Numbered from the stretch's first letter, positions 12,000 to 26,300 are shown. The stretch is 64,000 nt of DNA from Siniperca chuatsi (GCF_020085105.1 NC_058042.1:13718501-13782500); one strand, 5' to 3'. Notes: generated from the sequence alone by a model not told the origin. Made by a program: numbers and translations.

Positions 12000-12425
12000 G
12001 CCATTCTCCATTTTACCTGCTCACCAGAGGCCCTCTGACTTTTCCATTTGTCCCAGTCATCTCACTGACTCTCCCTCCTGCTCTGCAATCACCCCTTTCC
12101 CTCCAGTCCCAGTCACCTGACCTTCCCCGCCCACTTGCTCACCTGCTTCCCATTTCCCTCAATCAGCCCAGTAGTACATATACCGGTTCATTTCCAATAG
12201 TATTCTGCCAGATCATCAAAGTTACCATATGCTTTGTACTTTGGCTTTTGAGCCACCCGACTCTGCCCCTGCCTACCTGTACCTGTCTGCGTGCCTGCCT
12301 ACCAGCACCTGCCTGTAAGCCTATGTATACCCTTGCTTCAACAATAAATCATTGAACTCTACCACTCTACTGACTGCTTTGTCTGCGTTTGGGTCCAGTC
12401 CTGCATTTCTGGAGTCGTGACACTG
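12000..12425 (+). repeat. LTR-like or retroelement-end repeat, family B copy 1
   Basis: C-rich region with 'cttcccatttccctcaatca', a TATA-like 'acatatacc', stretches of 'ctgcctacctgtacctg', a polyadenylation signal 'caataaatcattgaa', and an end in 'gagtcgtgacac'. The same order of blocks appears at 14340-14710. A TATA box, AATAAA and a terminal region resemble a solo LTR, but no matching 5' end or target duplication could be fixed by eye. Confidence 0.4.
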
Positions 12426-13696
12426 TACAGACATGAGAGTGATATGGATCTTCTCATCAAACTCTGGGCAAGAAAGCGAATATTCCCAAAATGTCAAAAT
12501 ATTCATGTAACAGATAGACACCCCCAGGCCCATACTAAAAAATATCCAAAAAGTGGATCACATCATTTAGTTTTGACTTAGTGAAAAACACTTATCTGCT
12601 GCCAAATCACTTTGAAGATAGAGGAGAAATCTGCCTCCTTGGAAGGACTTCACTGCCATGATCACCATCCATAACTACCTACTACTTAAAAGTGACAATT
12701 TAATTCTTAAAGTCAGCCTAGCAAGTCCCTAAGAGCTAGATCAATAAAATAAGGCTGCAACAACTCAACTCCTCTTTGTTTTTCTATGTTCATTAGGCAG
12801 AGGTCAACTGAAGGTTAAATAGCAAAAAATGAGTCCCTACATCTCTTTTGCAGTATTAGAAACTGTCCTGATATGATGCATATTTAACCAGTTTGAGTAT
12901 ATCCATCTCTTGTGGGTTTGAGAGAGTTTAGGCACGAAATCCAATTTGTTTTTGAAGTGATACGGATCTACTCAGAGGCTGAGGAATACGTCTCTATGAG
13001 AGACCAGTTCATTGTTCATTTGAGTGATTTCTCGTATCTCCATACATTAGAAGTGTAGAGCTTAGGTACAGATTCATATACAGTGCTCATTTGCATTTTG
13101 ATTGCAATATGTTTGATTACATTTCATCTGGAAGCAAACACCTTTTTATCATCTCATTTAACACCACTGATTGCATTCAGAGCCTGCAGGCTTTCATTTG
13201 AATATCTGTGCAATAAAAGCTCCCTCCAACAAAGCTAGAGGAGCATATAGGACGTCTGCTTCCTGTTAATATTGTACTAATGGAAACTTAAATCTTAAAA
13301 GGTTAAAAACATGAATGTTCTCCCTTTGAAATGACCTCAAGAAATGCTGCAATAAATGGCAACTAACTTGCTCTTTCAGTATATTATGTTTGACTAATAT
13401 AAATTGCCAGCAATTACTGGCAGTTGAGAAAGGTCAGAGGCTGTTAGGTTTTTCCATTTGCACGATAAATTGATTCACTGACAGGAACGGTGCTGCATAA
13501 CATCGACACAACTCACTGGTGTGTTATGTTGCATAATTGTGACTGATGTGCTCCAGCTGTCCACTTTTACGGTAACCTCACTTTAACAGTCGATCTGGCA
13601 GTAACTTTGAGTGGAGTTGACTTGTGATTGTAGGGGGCTGCAAGGCTGTCTTGTTTCAAACTGTCACTGGCAGCGTGAGAAGCTGTTAATCCTGTT

Positions 13697-14213
13697 TGCT
13701 CCAGCTGTGGTGGAATGTAAATAAGTACTTTTATTCAAGTACTGTACTTAAGTGCAAATTTGAGGTACTTGTACTTTATATTCTACTCCACAACAATTCA
13801 GAGGGAAACATTGTACTTTTTTACTCCACTACATTTATTTGACAGCTTATAGTTACTAGTTACTTTACAAATTAAGATTTTACATGCAAAACATGTGATG
13901 AGCTTATAAAATATGATGCATTGTGATGCATAGCTCCACTTTGACCAGCTACAATGGTAAAATACTACTTACACATTAATGCAATCACCAATAATAACAA
14001 TCCAATATAAAATAAAAATAAAATATAATGTAACACTTTCAGCTGCAAATTTTCTGCATTGTGACTACTTTTACTTATGATAGTACATTTTTCTAATAAG
14101 ACTTACATACTTTTACTTAAGTGACATTTTTAATGCAGTTATTTTTCTATTGCAGTATTCCTGTTTTTACTTAGGTAAAGGATCTGAATACTTCCTCCAC
14201 CGCTGTGCTCCAG
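13697..14213. mobile_element. hAT-type MITE with 8-bp target-site duplication
   Basis: The element body is 13705-14205 (501 bases). It is bounded by TGCTCCAG at 13697-13704 and again at 14206-14213, an exact 8-base duplication typical of hAT insertions. The ends are inverted: left CTGTGGTGGAAT against right (reversed) CAGCGGTGGAGG. The interior carries the typical fish phrases 'caagtactgtacttaagtgc', 'tactccactacatttatttg' and 'gtaaaggatctgaatactt'. There is no coding capacity, so it would have depended on a hAT transposase elsewhere. A second, more worn copy lies at 22621-23111. Confidence 0.85.
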
Positions 14214-14339
14214 ACTTAAAACAAAAGCAGATTCTTAACTTATTTACATTCTCAATCTCATATGTTAAACTTTTGCGTTACTGTTATAACTTCATCCAGA
14301 TCTTAGTATTCATTTAGTTTTTTCCTCTGCCATCTACTA

Positions 14340-14710
14340 ACTCTCGTCATTCCAGATCCAGCCACTCCATCTTGCCCTGCAATAACCTGTTTCCCACCAT
14401 TCCCCTTACCTGATCTTACTTACACACTCCCATTTCCCTAATCACCCTGGCAATATATAAACCATTTCTTCTCCACTCATTCCCGACAGATTTTTTAGTT
14501 TGCATCTGCCTAGCTTTCCAGCCTTAGTTTTTGCCTGCCTGATTCTGCCTGCTGACCCATTACCTGACCATCGGATTTATGATTATCTACCTGACCCCCA
14601 TCTGATTAAGTTTGGCTGTTTTTGACCTCAGTAAACGTGTACTCTTATCTTACTCTGACTGTCGTAGTGCCGTGGTTTTGGGTTCAAACTTGTCTGAGCT
14701 GTTACAGTTA
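14340..14710 (+). repeat. LTR-like or retroelement-end repeat, family B copy 2
   Basis: Same block order as 12000-12425: 'actcccatttccctaatcac', TATA-like 'caatatataaacc', 'cctgcctgattctgcctgc', then 'cagtaaacgtgtactc' and a terminal 'gggttcaaacttgtctgagc'. It has the same orientation as copy 1, about 2.3 kb away, with the hAT MITE between them. No gag or pol coding is visible between the copies. Confidence 0.38.
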
Positions 14711-15596
14711 CATGCTCTATTGAAACAGAATCACTTGTAAAAAGCATATAACTAATGTTTACAGCAGTACAACCACCAAATAAAGAGGATGAGGGTTTTT
14801 GTGTGCAGCAGAATTGCTCATTGAGACACATGAGAATTAAAATGTTTACAAGAAAGCGAAAGAGAAGGGGTCATAGGTCTGTCTTCTATTTTCTATAATT
14901 CATTTAATACAGTAATTTGATGTTCTGAACAGGAAAACAGTTTAAACTGCTTGTCACATGAAATGGACATTTGACAGAGTATGTGCGTCACTCCTGCTAT
15001 TTATGGCTTTTCAGAGACTGTAATCACTCTTACATTTCAGACTATTAAGACAGGAAGCTGGAAATCAACAATTTAATTCAAGAAGCAGCTGGAATATACG
15101 CACATGAAAGCAAACCAGACCTAACTGTCAAAATGCTGCCCTTGCCCTCTAACATATGGGGTTTCGAATGTGTTCAGTGGTAGATCAGCAGCATAGTCAA
15201 TTATGACTATGAGAATTTTTATTTGTGCCTTGCTTGATTAGATTTCTTCATAAAGTCATGAGGGATTAGGCGTTCACACAAACATCAGTGTATAAATGAG
15301 ATATTTTGTTAAAACATATATTTAGATTAATCTGATTTGTTCCTCTTCATTTCTTCCAAAATATCTTATTTGTTTTGTCTAATAATTTCATTTATTTAAA
15401 CTCAAACTATTATTGAGTGGACAATTCAACTAAATTTTAACATCTGCCTCCCCAACCACTCAGACAATTAACATAACATGACAATAGAACAACAGAAACA
15501 TCACTGACTAATAAACGCAGAATGCTGTATTTATTGCTTAATCAACCATCATCAGCAATCATATACTGTATAATGTAGAATTGTGAATATAAAGGT

Positions 15597-15690
15597 GCTT
15601 AAAGGATAAGACTGACAATATGCTATATTTATATTTTCAACAAATCCCATGAAAAGACCAAAACCAACAGCCTGTTCCAGTCTGTGACAA
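15597..15690 (+). repeat. Dispersed repeat, family C copy 1
   Basis: The phrase 'caacaaatcccatgaaaaga' and its surroundings ('aaaggataagactgacaata') recur at 27038-27130 with a few changes. Noncoding. I believe this is a known fish interspersed repeat but cannot assign a class. Confidence 0.5.
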
Positions 15691-18427
15691 TAAGAAATAT
15701 AATATATAGAATATCACCAGGTTTATCCTTTAATTCATCAAATACAACCCAATTAATCAAACTGCAGGACAACAGAAAAACACATTATGTATGATAATTA
15801 CTATAAAATATATTACACATAGCATTTGTGGAAAATGCCATGTGAGAGTGATAGAGGCACTGAGCAAAGTGTGCTGGAGAGGACCATGAAAGAGAGGATC
15901 AGGGTTCAGGACAAAAGGGTGCTAAATGATACAATATCCAGAAGGGGCTGATGAAAGCATCATGAAAACTATTCTGTAGCACTACACACGCTGTACATCA
16001 CAGCACATGTAACAGCTAATCAGTCTGACATGAGAAAAAAAACAAAGGAGATGAAGATGACACCCACAATATGCTTTCTTATCATCATCTTCTTTAATTC
16101 TTTTTAAACATATTTCCTCTATTTTATTACCCATCAACCCGTTTCTATGGTAACAAGAGGCTTTTGTGTATCTTTTCACTTGGGCATAATTGCATTCCAC
16201 TTATGTATGATTTTAACGTAACTTGTTGCTGAATATTCACCAACATTCATAAGGAATACTGTACCTTTAATTTAAAAAACAATCAGTAGCTGTTGTGGAG
16301 CTTTCTAGCCTACCACATGATCTTCATCAGCAGATGGAGTCCAGCTGCCGTGGAACTGTAGATTTTCAAATTTTAACTTAAAACTTTGAGGTCTTCTTGT
16401 CCATGTTGGCTTAAAATTTGAGTTTTAAAGTTAATTCTTGATCTTGGAAACAGTTCACAAAGCAATCTCACCTCAAGATCCATTTAGTCCATATAGATCC
16501 TCAGTGATTTTAACCTTTAGGAGGAAATGGTCATCATCACATAAAAATACTTGTTTAGTCATTTTTTATTTGTTATAAGGAGGAAAGTTGCTATTGAGCA
16601 TCCACAGACCTACATCTCCTGCAGCAGAAACGGCAAATTAGCAGCCAAACAATTACATGAAAATGTTCCAGTCATTCATTCCTCTCAGACTCACTCATCC
16701 CACACACATCATCCACAAGCACTGACACGTCTCAATCTTGGCACAAGCATTTGCATGATTGCACTCCTTAGACTCAACACAGATCAATGCAAGGTTCAAT
16801 AAGGGACTATAAATAGAAATGATGACCACCTTTTCATTGTACGGTTAAAATGATCATTTCATGGAGACACTGAAAGAGCAACAGGCACTCGAACATTAAG
16901 ACATGGCAGCCCCCACATTTGGAAGCTCTAAGGCTTTAGTGTAACAATGCTTTAGTCTTGAGAGGAGAGAAACAAGCCCCCACACACAGACACAGATGCA
17001 GACACACATACACACAGTCCACCTACACCATCTCTGTTCATTGTGAATGTGGCCTCTGCCATCAGTCATGAACTGAACCTTGAGTGGGATGAGACCTGCT
17101 GTCCCTGTGTGGGCTAACTTGCTCTGAAATAGTCTCAACCAAACACATGAGAGATGGGTTAGAAGGAGAGAGGAAGAAGAGAAAAGGTTGGGGAGGAGTA
17201 GTAACACACTCAATTTTTCCATGAAGGTCCTATGACCGTCTCCTCAGAGTTTCCTTTAATGTGAAGTGCACAGGGCTAATTGATCCCTGACTCCCAAAAG
17301 AGTTAGACTTTTAGCAGTTTTAATCTAATCTATCCAGTCACAGCTCTTAGAGTGCTGCATCACAATTGCACTTATTCACATTTAGATACTGTATATAGCA
17401 TTGCTGTTTGATCGGTCACTGTATACTGTACAGTTCGTCCGTATGTAGTGTGTTTCCAGGTGCCTCTGAAAGACATGTTTGTTCAGCAGATTACTTAAGC
17501 TCTCAAGATCTTAAGCTCTCCATATCACCCCTCACTCGTTTTTTTTATTATCTTGAAACAACAAAATAAAACCTGTCAGGGAAGCAACATATAATCAAAT
17601 CAAGTACACATATTCCTTAGGATATACTACACAAATACACAAAAACAAATTCCATGCCCATCATCCCACCCACCCAACCCAAAACAAGAGGGAGCCTGGA
17701 AAAAACTCCTCCCTAAAAAATACAGAAACAACATGAAGATATACAAGAGAACCACAACATGCTTATTAAGCTCAATAAGCCCAGTCTAGTCCAATAAAGA
17801 TTGTTGCTGGCTATTCACAACAACAAAAAACATGCTCAAACTCATCTAAAGTTTCTTGCATTGGGATAATCTCTTGTAGGGAAAGTGATAGTAAAACTGA
17901 TAGTAGTTTATCATACCACATTGATAGGGTAAGTGAATATACATCAAGCAACACATGCAGAATTGAAATGCATGAGGCATACAAAATGAACTAAGCTGTT
18001 TAGCATATTTTTAAGAGCTATCACCGAAAGTACTATTGTATTGTATCCTTTACTAATTTAATGCCATGACATTCCTCAATCTCTATTTGGACAGAAGATC
18101 AGGATCTTGTGATCAACTGACACTACCACATTAAATGGAAGTAAGTCTCAGGTTCTCCAGGTCAGAACACTTAACAACAAGCTGCAAAGACATAAAAAGA
18201 CCTCTATATTAGAGCCATTGCCATGAAGATTTCTGTTTTCAGTTTGTTTTTAGCTTGGATCTGCAGGTATAGTGTGGAATGTTTGTTTCAGTTGCTTATG
18301 TGTTATATTGTGGCATTGTGTTGTACATTTTAATAGATTTTATAACTTGTCAAGTGTGTTTTGCTACCTTTCATTGCAGTCTGGTAGAAAAATGGATGGA
18401 TGTATAAATGGATGAAACGATAAATAC

Positions 18428-18545
18428 ATCCATTCTCTAAACCGCCCATCCTGTTCAGGGTCACAGGAAACATGAGCCTATCCCAGCATGCATTGGGTGA
18501 GAGGGGAGGTCCATCCTGGACAGGTCACCAGTCCAACACAAGGCT
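18428..18545 (+). repeat. Common fish interspersed repeat fragment
   Basis: The run 'cctgttcagggtcacaggaa', 'gagcctatcccagcatgcat', 'ccatcctggacaggtcacca' and 'gtccaacacaagg' matches a very common teleost repeat, usually written '...ggctggagcctatcccagct...ccctggacaggtcgccagtc'. It is probably the end of a retroelement. Only this fragment is present. Confidence 0.65.
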
Positions 18546-20039
18546 ACAATAAAGGCACTGAATTATAATAATATCATAATCATATTTCCTGAAAATACAT
18601 CCATTCTTTCTTCTCCAAACAAAAAAACAAAAAAACATTTAATTTACCCAAATGAGATGAAGAAAGACACTGAAATACATTGAATGACTCATCTAACTAC
18701 CTTGTTTTACATTTGGAATATATTGTTCCATTCACTTAAACTGCAGAGCCCCACATAGCATACAGTGTACTTCAAGTAAAACATTTTCCTTTGTACTCGC
18801 CCTGTATTCGTATGTATTTTGTCTTTGTCTTATTCTGCATTCATCTATTCCACTTTTCATATGTTGTTTGGTGATAGAAACCAAGCTTTCTGATAATGCT
18901 GTTTGGTTTTTTGAACTCCTTAATAAGATGTTATTCCCATGAACAGGGTGCATGCTGTAGCAGTAAAAGTATGAGATACTGAGGCTTTCACTGAAAAAGC
19001 AGGAGATGAGCATTTATGTACAATGAATAAAAAAGTTAAGCAAAAGACAGTGAAGCATGACCTACATTAGTCAAATAAAGCCACAGTTATAGGTCTTTCT
19101 ATTTTTACAGCTCTCATGTAACAATAGTTCTTGTCATGTGATGGTTGTAATAATGCCAATCATCATTTCACAATAGTGGACATGCTTATCTGTCATCAGA
19201 AGAGAGCTCAATAAACACTAAGTGGATGGAAAGAATCTTAGGGCAAGAATCATCAAGCCGTTAACTCAGCAGCTGTTAGGCGGGTTGTTTCTGTAAGGGA
19301 TGCAGGCTGGCCAGCACTGTAGGTCCACTGATTACTGTTTTTGCTTGACGGTGCTTTCCAACATCGGGCCGAGGTCTCGGCACACATGTGACCCATTGAA
19401 CGGTGACTGGAAAGCTTTTCAAGTGGTGCTTTCAACACCAGGACATAAATAAAGCTAAAGATAGGGCGATGAGGCTTCACCCAGGGTTCTGGTCAGCTAA
19501 GGCTTTTTATAGACACTCTGATTTATAAAAGGCTAACAGGGACTATTTTTGACCCAGTGGGTTTGGGGGATAGGGATCTTGGAAACTTGTGACGCTTCTG
19601 GGTGCATGACTGACCCCTCTGACTTGAATGTGTTGGCGGTGGTTGGTTGTGGGAGTTGTAGCAGATAGCAGATGCGGGATGGATCACACTGGCTTGGATT
19701 GGAGACAATCCAGAGAGACAGACAGTGAGATGATCACATGGGTCTATCCCAGTCAGACCCATTAAGTTATCATATTACTCTTTAATTGGTCTGTCTGGGG
19801 ATGGAATTTAAATAAAGCTTTGATTCACTCTGCTTCATTTGGATTGAAATGAAATGTATGATTTGTTTCAAGGGCCAAGTACTATATATACCTGAGGCAG
19901 CCCTCATGTTAATCCAGTGTTTCTGAGTCCATGTCCGGTTTTTAATATGATGTTCCCTTTTTACTTTGTTTGTAACAACATACCAGTATTGGCAAAGTGA
20001 AACATTTATTCTTAGCCACGCCAGAAGCATGGCTCTATG

Positions 20040-20643
20040 ACTTGCAATGTCAGTCTATCTGTTGCTCGATTGGTCCACCACTTTTCCAGACTGAAATATC
20101 TCAAAAACTATTGGATGGATTGCCACATTTTGTACATGCATTCGTGATCCCCAGAGGATGAATCCTACTGATTTCAGTGATCCTCTGACCTTTCCTCTAG
20201 TGCCACCATGAGGTTGACATTTGTGGTTTTGAGTGAAATATCTCAACAACTCTTGGATGGACTGCTGGAAATTGGTACACACATTCAATGCTCACCTCAG
20301 GATGACTTGTAATAACTTCAGTGATCCCTTAACTTTTCCTCTAGCACCATTATCAGGTCAAAATTTTTATTTGCCCAATGCTTTGGTTTATAACCAAATA
20401 CCTCCCAAAATAATGACATTCCCATCAGCCTCAGCTGTTGGCCTACTTTGTGTTCAGCATGTGAAAAGGTAAAACTAAGATGGTGAATCTGGTAAATATT
20501 ACCTGCTAAACATCAGCATGTTAGCATTGTCATTGTGAGCATGGTAACATGCTAACATTAGCATTTAGCTCAGAGCATCACTGGACCTAAGTACAGCCTT
20601 ACAGAGCTGCTAGCACGACTCCTGTTAGTCTTGTTAATACTTA
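20040..20643. repeat. Long percomorph interspersed repeat with internal duplication
   Basis: It contains two related units of about 140 bases. The first runs from 'tatctcaaaaactattggatg' to 'cctctagtgccaccatgagg'. The second runs from 'tatctcaacaactcttggatg' to 'cctctagcaccattatcagg'. A tail follows with 'catcagcatgttagcattgt' and 'gctaacattagcatttagct', ending in 'agagctgctagcacgactcc'. I recognise this from many perch-like fish genomes. Small open frames here come from the repeat. Confidence 0.7.
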
Positions 20644-22620
20644 AAAAGTCACTGAGTAGGTCACACTTGATGTCTAATGATCAACATTCAAAACAAAAGG
20701 CAGAATACTGGGACCCCTTATAAACTGAGAAGATGGCATTATGATGAGGTTTATATGGTGTGTCAGCTTGATGGTACACCATAAAAAAATCTGCAATAGT
20801 GACAAAAAGATGCCTCTAAAATGTATCATGTCAATAGTCAGTACTGGAAAATGGTTTGGTCTATTAGTAATTCACGCTAAGGAAATTACAAAAATAAAGC
20901 AAAAAACTGTCCAGCCATTTTTAACTAACGTTTATTATAATAATGGGCTTCCGTGACCACTGGTTTATATCAACTCTCATCAACCTTGACTGAAATAGCT
21001 CTGAATGTAAATCTTTGATTCTTAAGTCCACTGGAGTTAGTTTTACGTATCTACTCAGCAAGCCAAATGCATCTGACACTGATTTTAAACAGACGTGTAT
21101 GAAATAAATAGGGGTTGACTGAGCCATGATGCAGCGCCGACTTTGTGTGTTGCTATAGACACCCTGTGCAAACAGTGGATGTTGGATTGACTTTAAGGGT
21201 CACCGCGTTAAGTCAGTCGACTTCCCTGAAGACCATGTGGGTGTCCATTGCCCTCTCAGAATATGTCATGGCTCAATGCTGGGTAACCCCACACTGTCAA
21301 GATCAGGTGTCAGGGGTCAGGGTGTGACTGTCATCCCTCACAAACAGTACAGACTATCAGCATCTCAATCAACATTTACTGTAGCCCAAAAATCAAATAT
21401 CAAGGCCAGAGGAAGCTTTTCTGAAAAATAGTCTATAGATCAAAGCCTTTATGGTATGAGTTGACAGCCAAGTATAGAATTACAGATCATGACCTCTCTC
21501 CCATGACAGTGAAGCTCTGTTTTCTTTAATTATCATAACAGACCACCAACAGAGTGCCCAAGAGAGGGAACCTCATCTCTTCTCCTCTGCTGTGATTTAT
21601 AATCCACTCTGTGAACCAAGGCCACTGCCTGACAACCTTAATGTTATTTGCTGTACAAACACAACCCATAAAAGGTGCATATTGTTTGGCAAGTTGTTAT
21701 GGTTGTACCTCAAATCCGACCCTGAACCTGGGTGAAGGCCAAACATCAGGAGAGATGGGTGGTGTTGGCAGTTGGTTTGGCTGGAATAAGTTGGAGATCA
21801 CAGGCCTGTCCACTGAACATCCACACACAATAGATAACATGCTGCTAAATAAAACTCCCTAATGAATACAGAAACACACACGTGTCACCAGAGGGGTCTT
21901 TAAGGGAAAGATGCTTCAGATATTTTTGCAGTATGGTTTTATTTTCTGACAGGGTGATGGCGATGGATCACTGGCTCATAGACAAGTAGGGAAGATATGA
22001 GCTGGCCAAGCGGTTGTGTTGTACATGTGCTGTTTGTATCCATGGCAACTGCACCATGGCTGTGTCCCCTGATTACAAGATAGAGTCGCTGTCCTTGACA
22101 ATATTGAGAAACTTAAAATGATTTCGGAGTGGAGCGTCATGTTTTCGGCTTTACTGCTGAAACAGAAGAAGTGACTCAGTCTGCATAAACTGCGGCGTCA
22201 TAAAAACTATGAGATTAGGGAGTTTGATACAGTAGTTTGGTTTAGATAAAGTAGCGATTGTGGTTTAGTGGAACATGTGGTTTGAGCCTCTGCAGCTTCA
22301 AATATATTAGGTTTTGTTCAAATTGAAGTCATTTATCAGCAAAAGTCTATTATATTTTGTAAGAATGAAATGAGATAATTAAACTTCACTTAAGTGGCTC
22401 TGTAGTCATTTAGTATTGCACCTCCATAAGGTTGAGGGATTCACAAGAGACAAATTAAAAACAGAATAGTCAAAGTCAAAGCAGCAGAGGCCATGATAGT
22501 TTATATTAGTCCTTAGTGTGGGCCAAACTCCCAAAACACTGGATCCTACACTTCCCATAATGCAAATCAATAGGATCTTATGTGAATCCCCTTCTGTCTG
22601 GTAAAGGCCTACATCTACAG

Positions 22621-23111
22621 CAGTGGTGGAATATAACTAAATACATTTACTCAAGTACAATTTTGAGGTATTTGTATTTTACATAAGTATTTCCATTTTA
22701 TGCTAATTTATACTGTACTTCTAATCTACCATATCTCAGAAGGAAATACTGTACTTTTTACTCCATTACATTTATTAAACAGCTACAGTTACTGTGCACA
22801 TTAAGTTATTAAATATAAAACCTACGACGAGCTTAAAAAATACAATGCATTGCTATAGGTTAATCAGTATCACCTAGCAATTAAAATTAGCTCCTTCTGC
22901 AACCAGCTGCAATATAAAATGCTGCTTACACATTAATGTCTCACTTATAATAAGCCAATAATATGTAGATAATGATATAACACTGACAGAAGCCTTTTTT
23001 CCCCCAGTTTTACTTTTGATACTTTGAGTACATTTTGATACTACTTGTGTACTTTTACTTAAGTAACATTTTGAATGCAGGGGTTTTACTTGTAATGTAT
23101 TTTTACACTGT
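22621..23111. mobile_element. hAT-type MITE, worn copy
   Basis: Starts CAGTGGTGGAATA and carries the same interior phrases as the copy at 13705-14205 ('actcaagtacaattttgagg', 'tttttactccattacattta', 'acttttacttaagtaacatt'). The right end is degraded ('ttttacactg'), and no matching flanking 8-mers are seen. It is clearly older or more damaged than the other copy. Confidence 0.7.
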
Positions 23112-23245
23112 GGGCAATTGTGAGCAATGTTCTCAGCCTTAACAAAGCTCCTTCAGAGTCACAGAAGACATTTTTCAACTGCTCTCACAGGCTGGATATT
23201 ACTCCTCCTGACTAGATAATTGACTTTGACATGCAAAATTAGTGG

Positions 23246-23358
<113 letters not shown>

Positions 23359-26300
23359 TTATATAAAACATTTTAAAACATTTTCGTTGTAGACATGGGT
23401 AGACATATATGTTTGGCATAGATAAAACAATTATGGTGTAGGGCGACAAGAGGAAAGTAAAGGGTGCCTGGAGTGAGTAATGCAGTAATTCATAGTTTCT
23501 CTGTGTTCTCATCATTTAACAAACATGGAGATCATTCAGCCATTCTTTCAAAAACATAGTTCATTCTTCTGTCTGACCAGCAACTTTTTCTGTATCTGTA
23601 CTTGTATTTCACAAGTTGCTCAGATGTTGCTGTGTCTGGGAGAAATCACTACAACAAGCAAGTAGATATCCTGGCGCTATAAATACATGTGACTGACTCT
23701 ATTTCTGAGGCCTGACTGTAATATCTTATTACATGGCATATCGATTGTGGCTGAGGATGATGTGCCCGCTCAGGTATTCTCAGTCTCAATAAAGCTCCCT
23801 GATGCTATTTTGGAAGGATTATTTGAGAATATGTGTTAAATATACTTCGCACACACCCACTTTCGTTCTTTATTCATTAGCCTGCAAACTGTATTTTTCC
23901 ACAACCATCAGCAGTTACATGGAAATTAAACCAGACGGGGTAATGCAACCTCTTGATTCAAACACAGTGGCAAGGAGGATGGACAAAGGCAAGGTCAAGT
24001 GTTACTGATAGCACAAAAAAAGAAAGAAGTGTGTCTATTTATTTTTAAATTCAGTCCTTATTCTGGTAAAAGGCAAACCAGAGTTCTCGCTGCATGTGAT
24101 ACAAAAGACAGTAGATGCTGCCACCTACAGGAAGACCTACACAAGCTGAACACATTGTGTAAAAGTCATAAAAACAGCATAGAAAACTGAAAATGAAATT
24201 AATGTCTGCTAAAGAAAATAAATGTCAAAATGTTAGCACAGAAAACAAGGTGCAGCAGAAAACATAAGTCCAGTATAAAAGTGCCAATAGTGTAAATGTT
24301 TCTGTTTGAACTATAATTTCATAAATGGTGTCATATTCTGTTTTATGTACATGTAAATCTGCATTCTGTGGTTTCCTTAACAACAATATTAAATTCTATG
24401 TTTAATCTATATTCCTGATGTACAGAATATTTGTTGCATCCTCACCAATTATTGATGAACTTTCTTTACCTTATCCTGATTTTTGGTGTCCAAACCTTAA
24501 GTTTGCGAAAAATTTCGTAATTTAGCCTTGATTTAAGGGTGCACTTTCCTTATCAAATCCAAATCCTAATGTGAATAAGAAACTGTTTTTCAAAATAAAT
24601 CACATTAGCATATTTATTCAATGAAGGTTGTTCATTTGTGTATTTCTTTGTGTGTCTCTGGATAAACAGAGGGGTTTCTCCCACATTATCTTGTTTTAAG
24701 AGGGTCTTTGTCTGAGGTACATAAGAATCAACTTATCTACTTTATTTCAATACTAGATGCAATACTTTGATACATATAAGTTCTTCATTTGCCCCATTTA
24801 GAAAGCCAAGACAGAAACACATATGTATGGGAGGTGTACATAGGTGTAATAGCCTCCCTCCACATCAATCCATATTACAGCCATGGGCATTTATTAGAAC
24901 ATTAGCTTATTGATAGCATTAACTATAAACACTCTACCATGCTGAATTTAACTGCCAAATTAAACTTGTTCAACGGACACAGTTGGTAAATAATTGACTG
25001 TGATCACAGTCCATGTTCCTTCTCTCTGTCCCTCAGCCCTCTAGGGTACAACCTGGTTACTAATTACTTTCAACCCAGTATTGCTACTTCTGATCAGTGA
25101 GTGTGAGTTTAAACATTTGCTTGAATGGCTCCTCCATCAAAAACATTAGGTACAAGGTTCAGTTATAGCAACTTAAACAAAAGAAGGTGAACAATGTTTT
25201 TTGGTAAGAAGAGAAATGTCTGCTTGTACTCTTCTGTTGACAACCTGCCATTTGCCATTTGTCTGGTTTTGAAACACCAACAACCTCCATAAAATACAAG
25301 TCCATACAGCAAATGCGCAGTGTTTGGTTGAGAGCAGAAGCTAGAATATCCCATCAAGTACAGAAAGACTTTTTTTGTGTGTATGTAAATGTCTACGAAT
25401 CAGATAGAACCCCTTCAAATGGAGAAAAAAAAAGGCTGTAAAACAAAGTAGAAGTAGTAGAATTTTATTTCATTCAGCAAACATGGCAAGATTTTGAATG
25501 CATTACAAAAGTATTCAAACCACCCATAAATTTCATTTGTAATGTTCTTTTACAGCCACAACTTAAAAACAGTCATAGAGGAAGTGCTTGCCTTTCTTCA
25601 CGTGTGCTTTATGGAAACAAAATAGGTTTATCCCTGTCATACCTCTGTATTAGTAAAATCCAGGTCCCTCTAAATAAGGACCAGCATTACAGCTGCCATA
25701 ACTCACCCATGTGAGGCTGTCAGGCATTTACATACTTGACTGTGCATGTATTTTTCTTACAAATGCAGCTTCAGAGGTGAGCTGTTAATAAGAGTGTGCA
25801 TTACCTCGTGCATAGTAGAAACAACAAACCAGCATTTCAACACTTCAGGCGGGATGCAGTTTAATCTCAGAATGAAGATTATAAAAACAAAGATTCAGAG
25901 TTTGATTGAAATATTGAATTCATTGGGTAAATCCCAAATGAGAAATAGTTGCGAAGACGGGTTTTTGTTAAATCTGGAGAGCATGCTAAAAATAAGAAGT
26001 CACACTGCTGGGGGTGAATATCTCAGTCTATTGAGCTCTAAAAAGGAGCTGAGACTTTCATGCCCTCGGTCAAGGACAAACCAAGCAGTTTAAGCAAATG
26101 CAGCACTAATCCAGTCCCACCTCCAGTTGGGATTGTTGGACTGGAATGGATCTATGGCCACAAGGACTGGGAATCCACAAGCAATAGGCCAGATCAACAG
26201 GGCATCAATCGGGATCAGTAAGGAGGCAGAGAAACTGCAGACGGCAGAGCGGTGCGATACCAGTCTACAAATTGCAACAGATATACAGACTTACCAGTTA

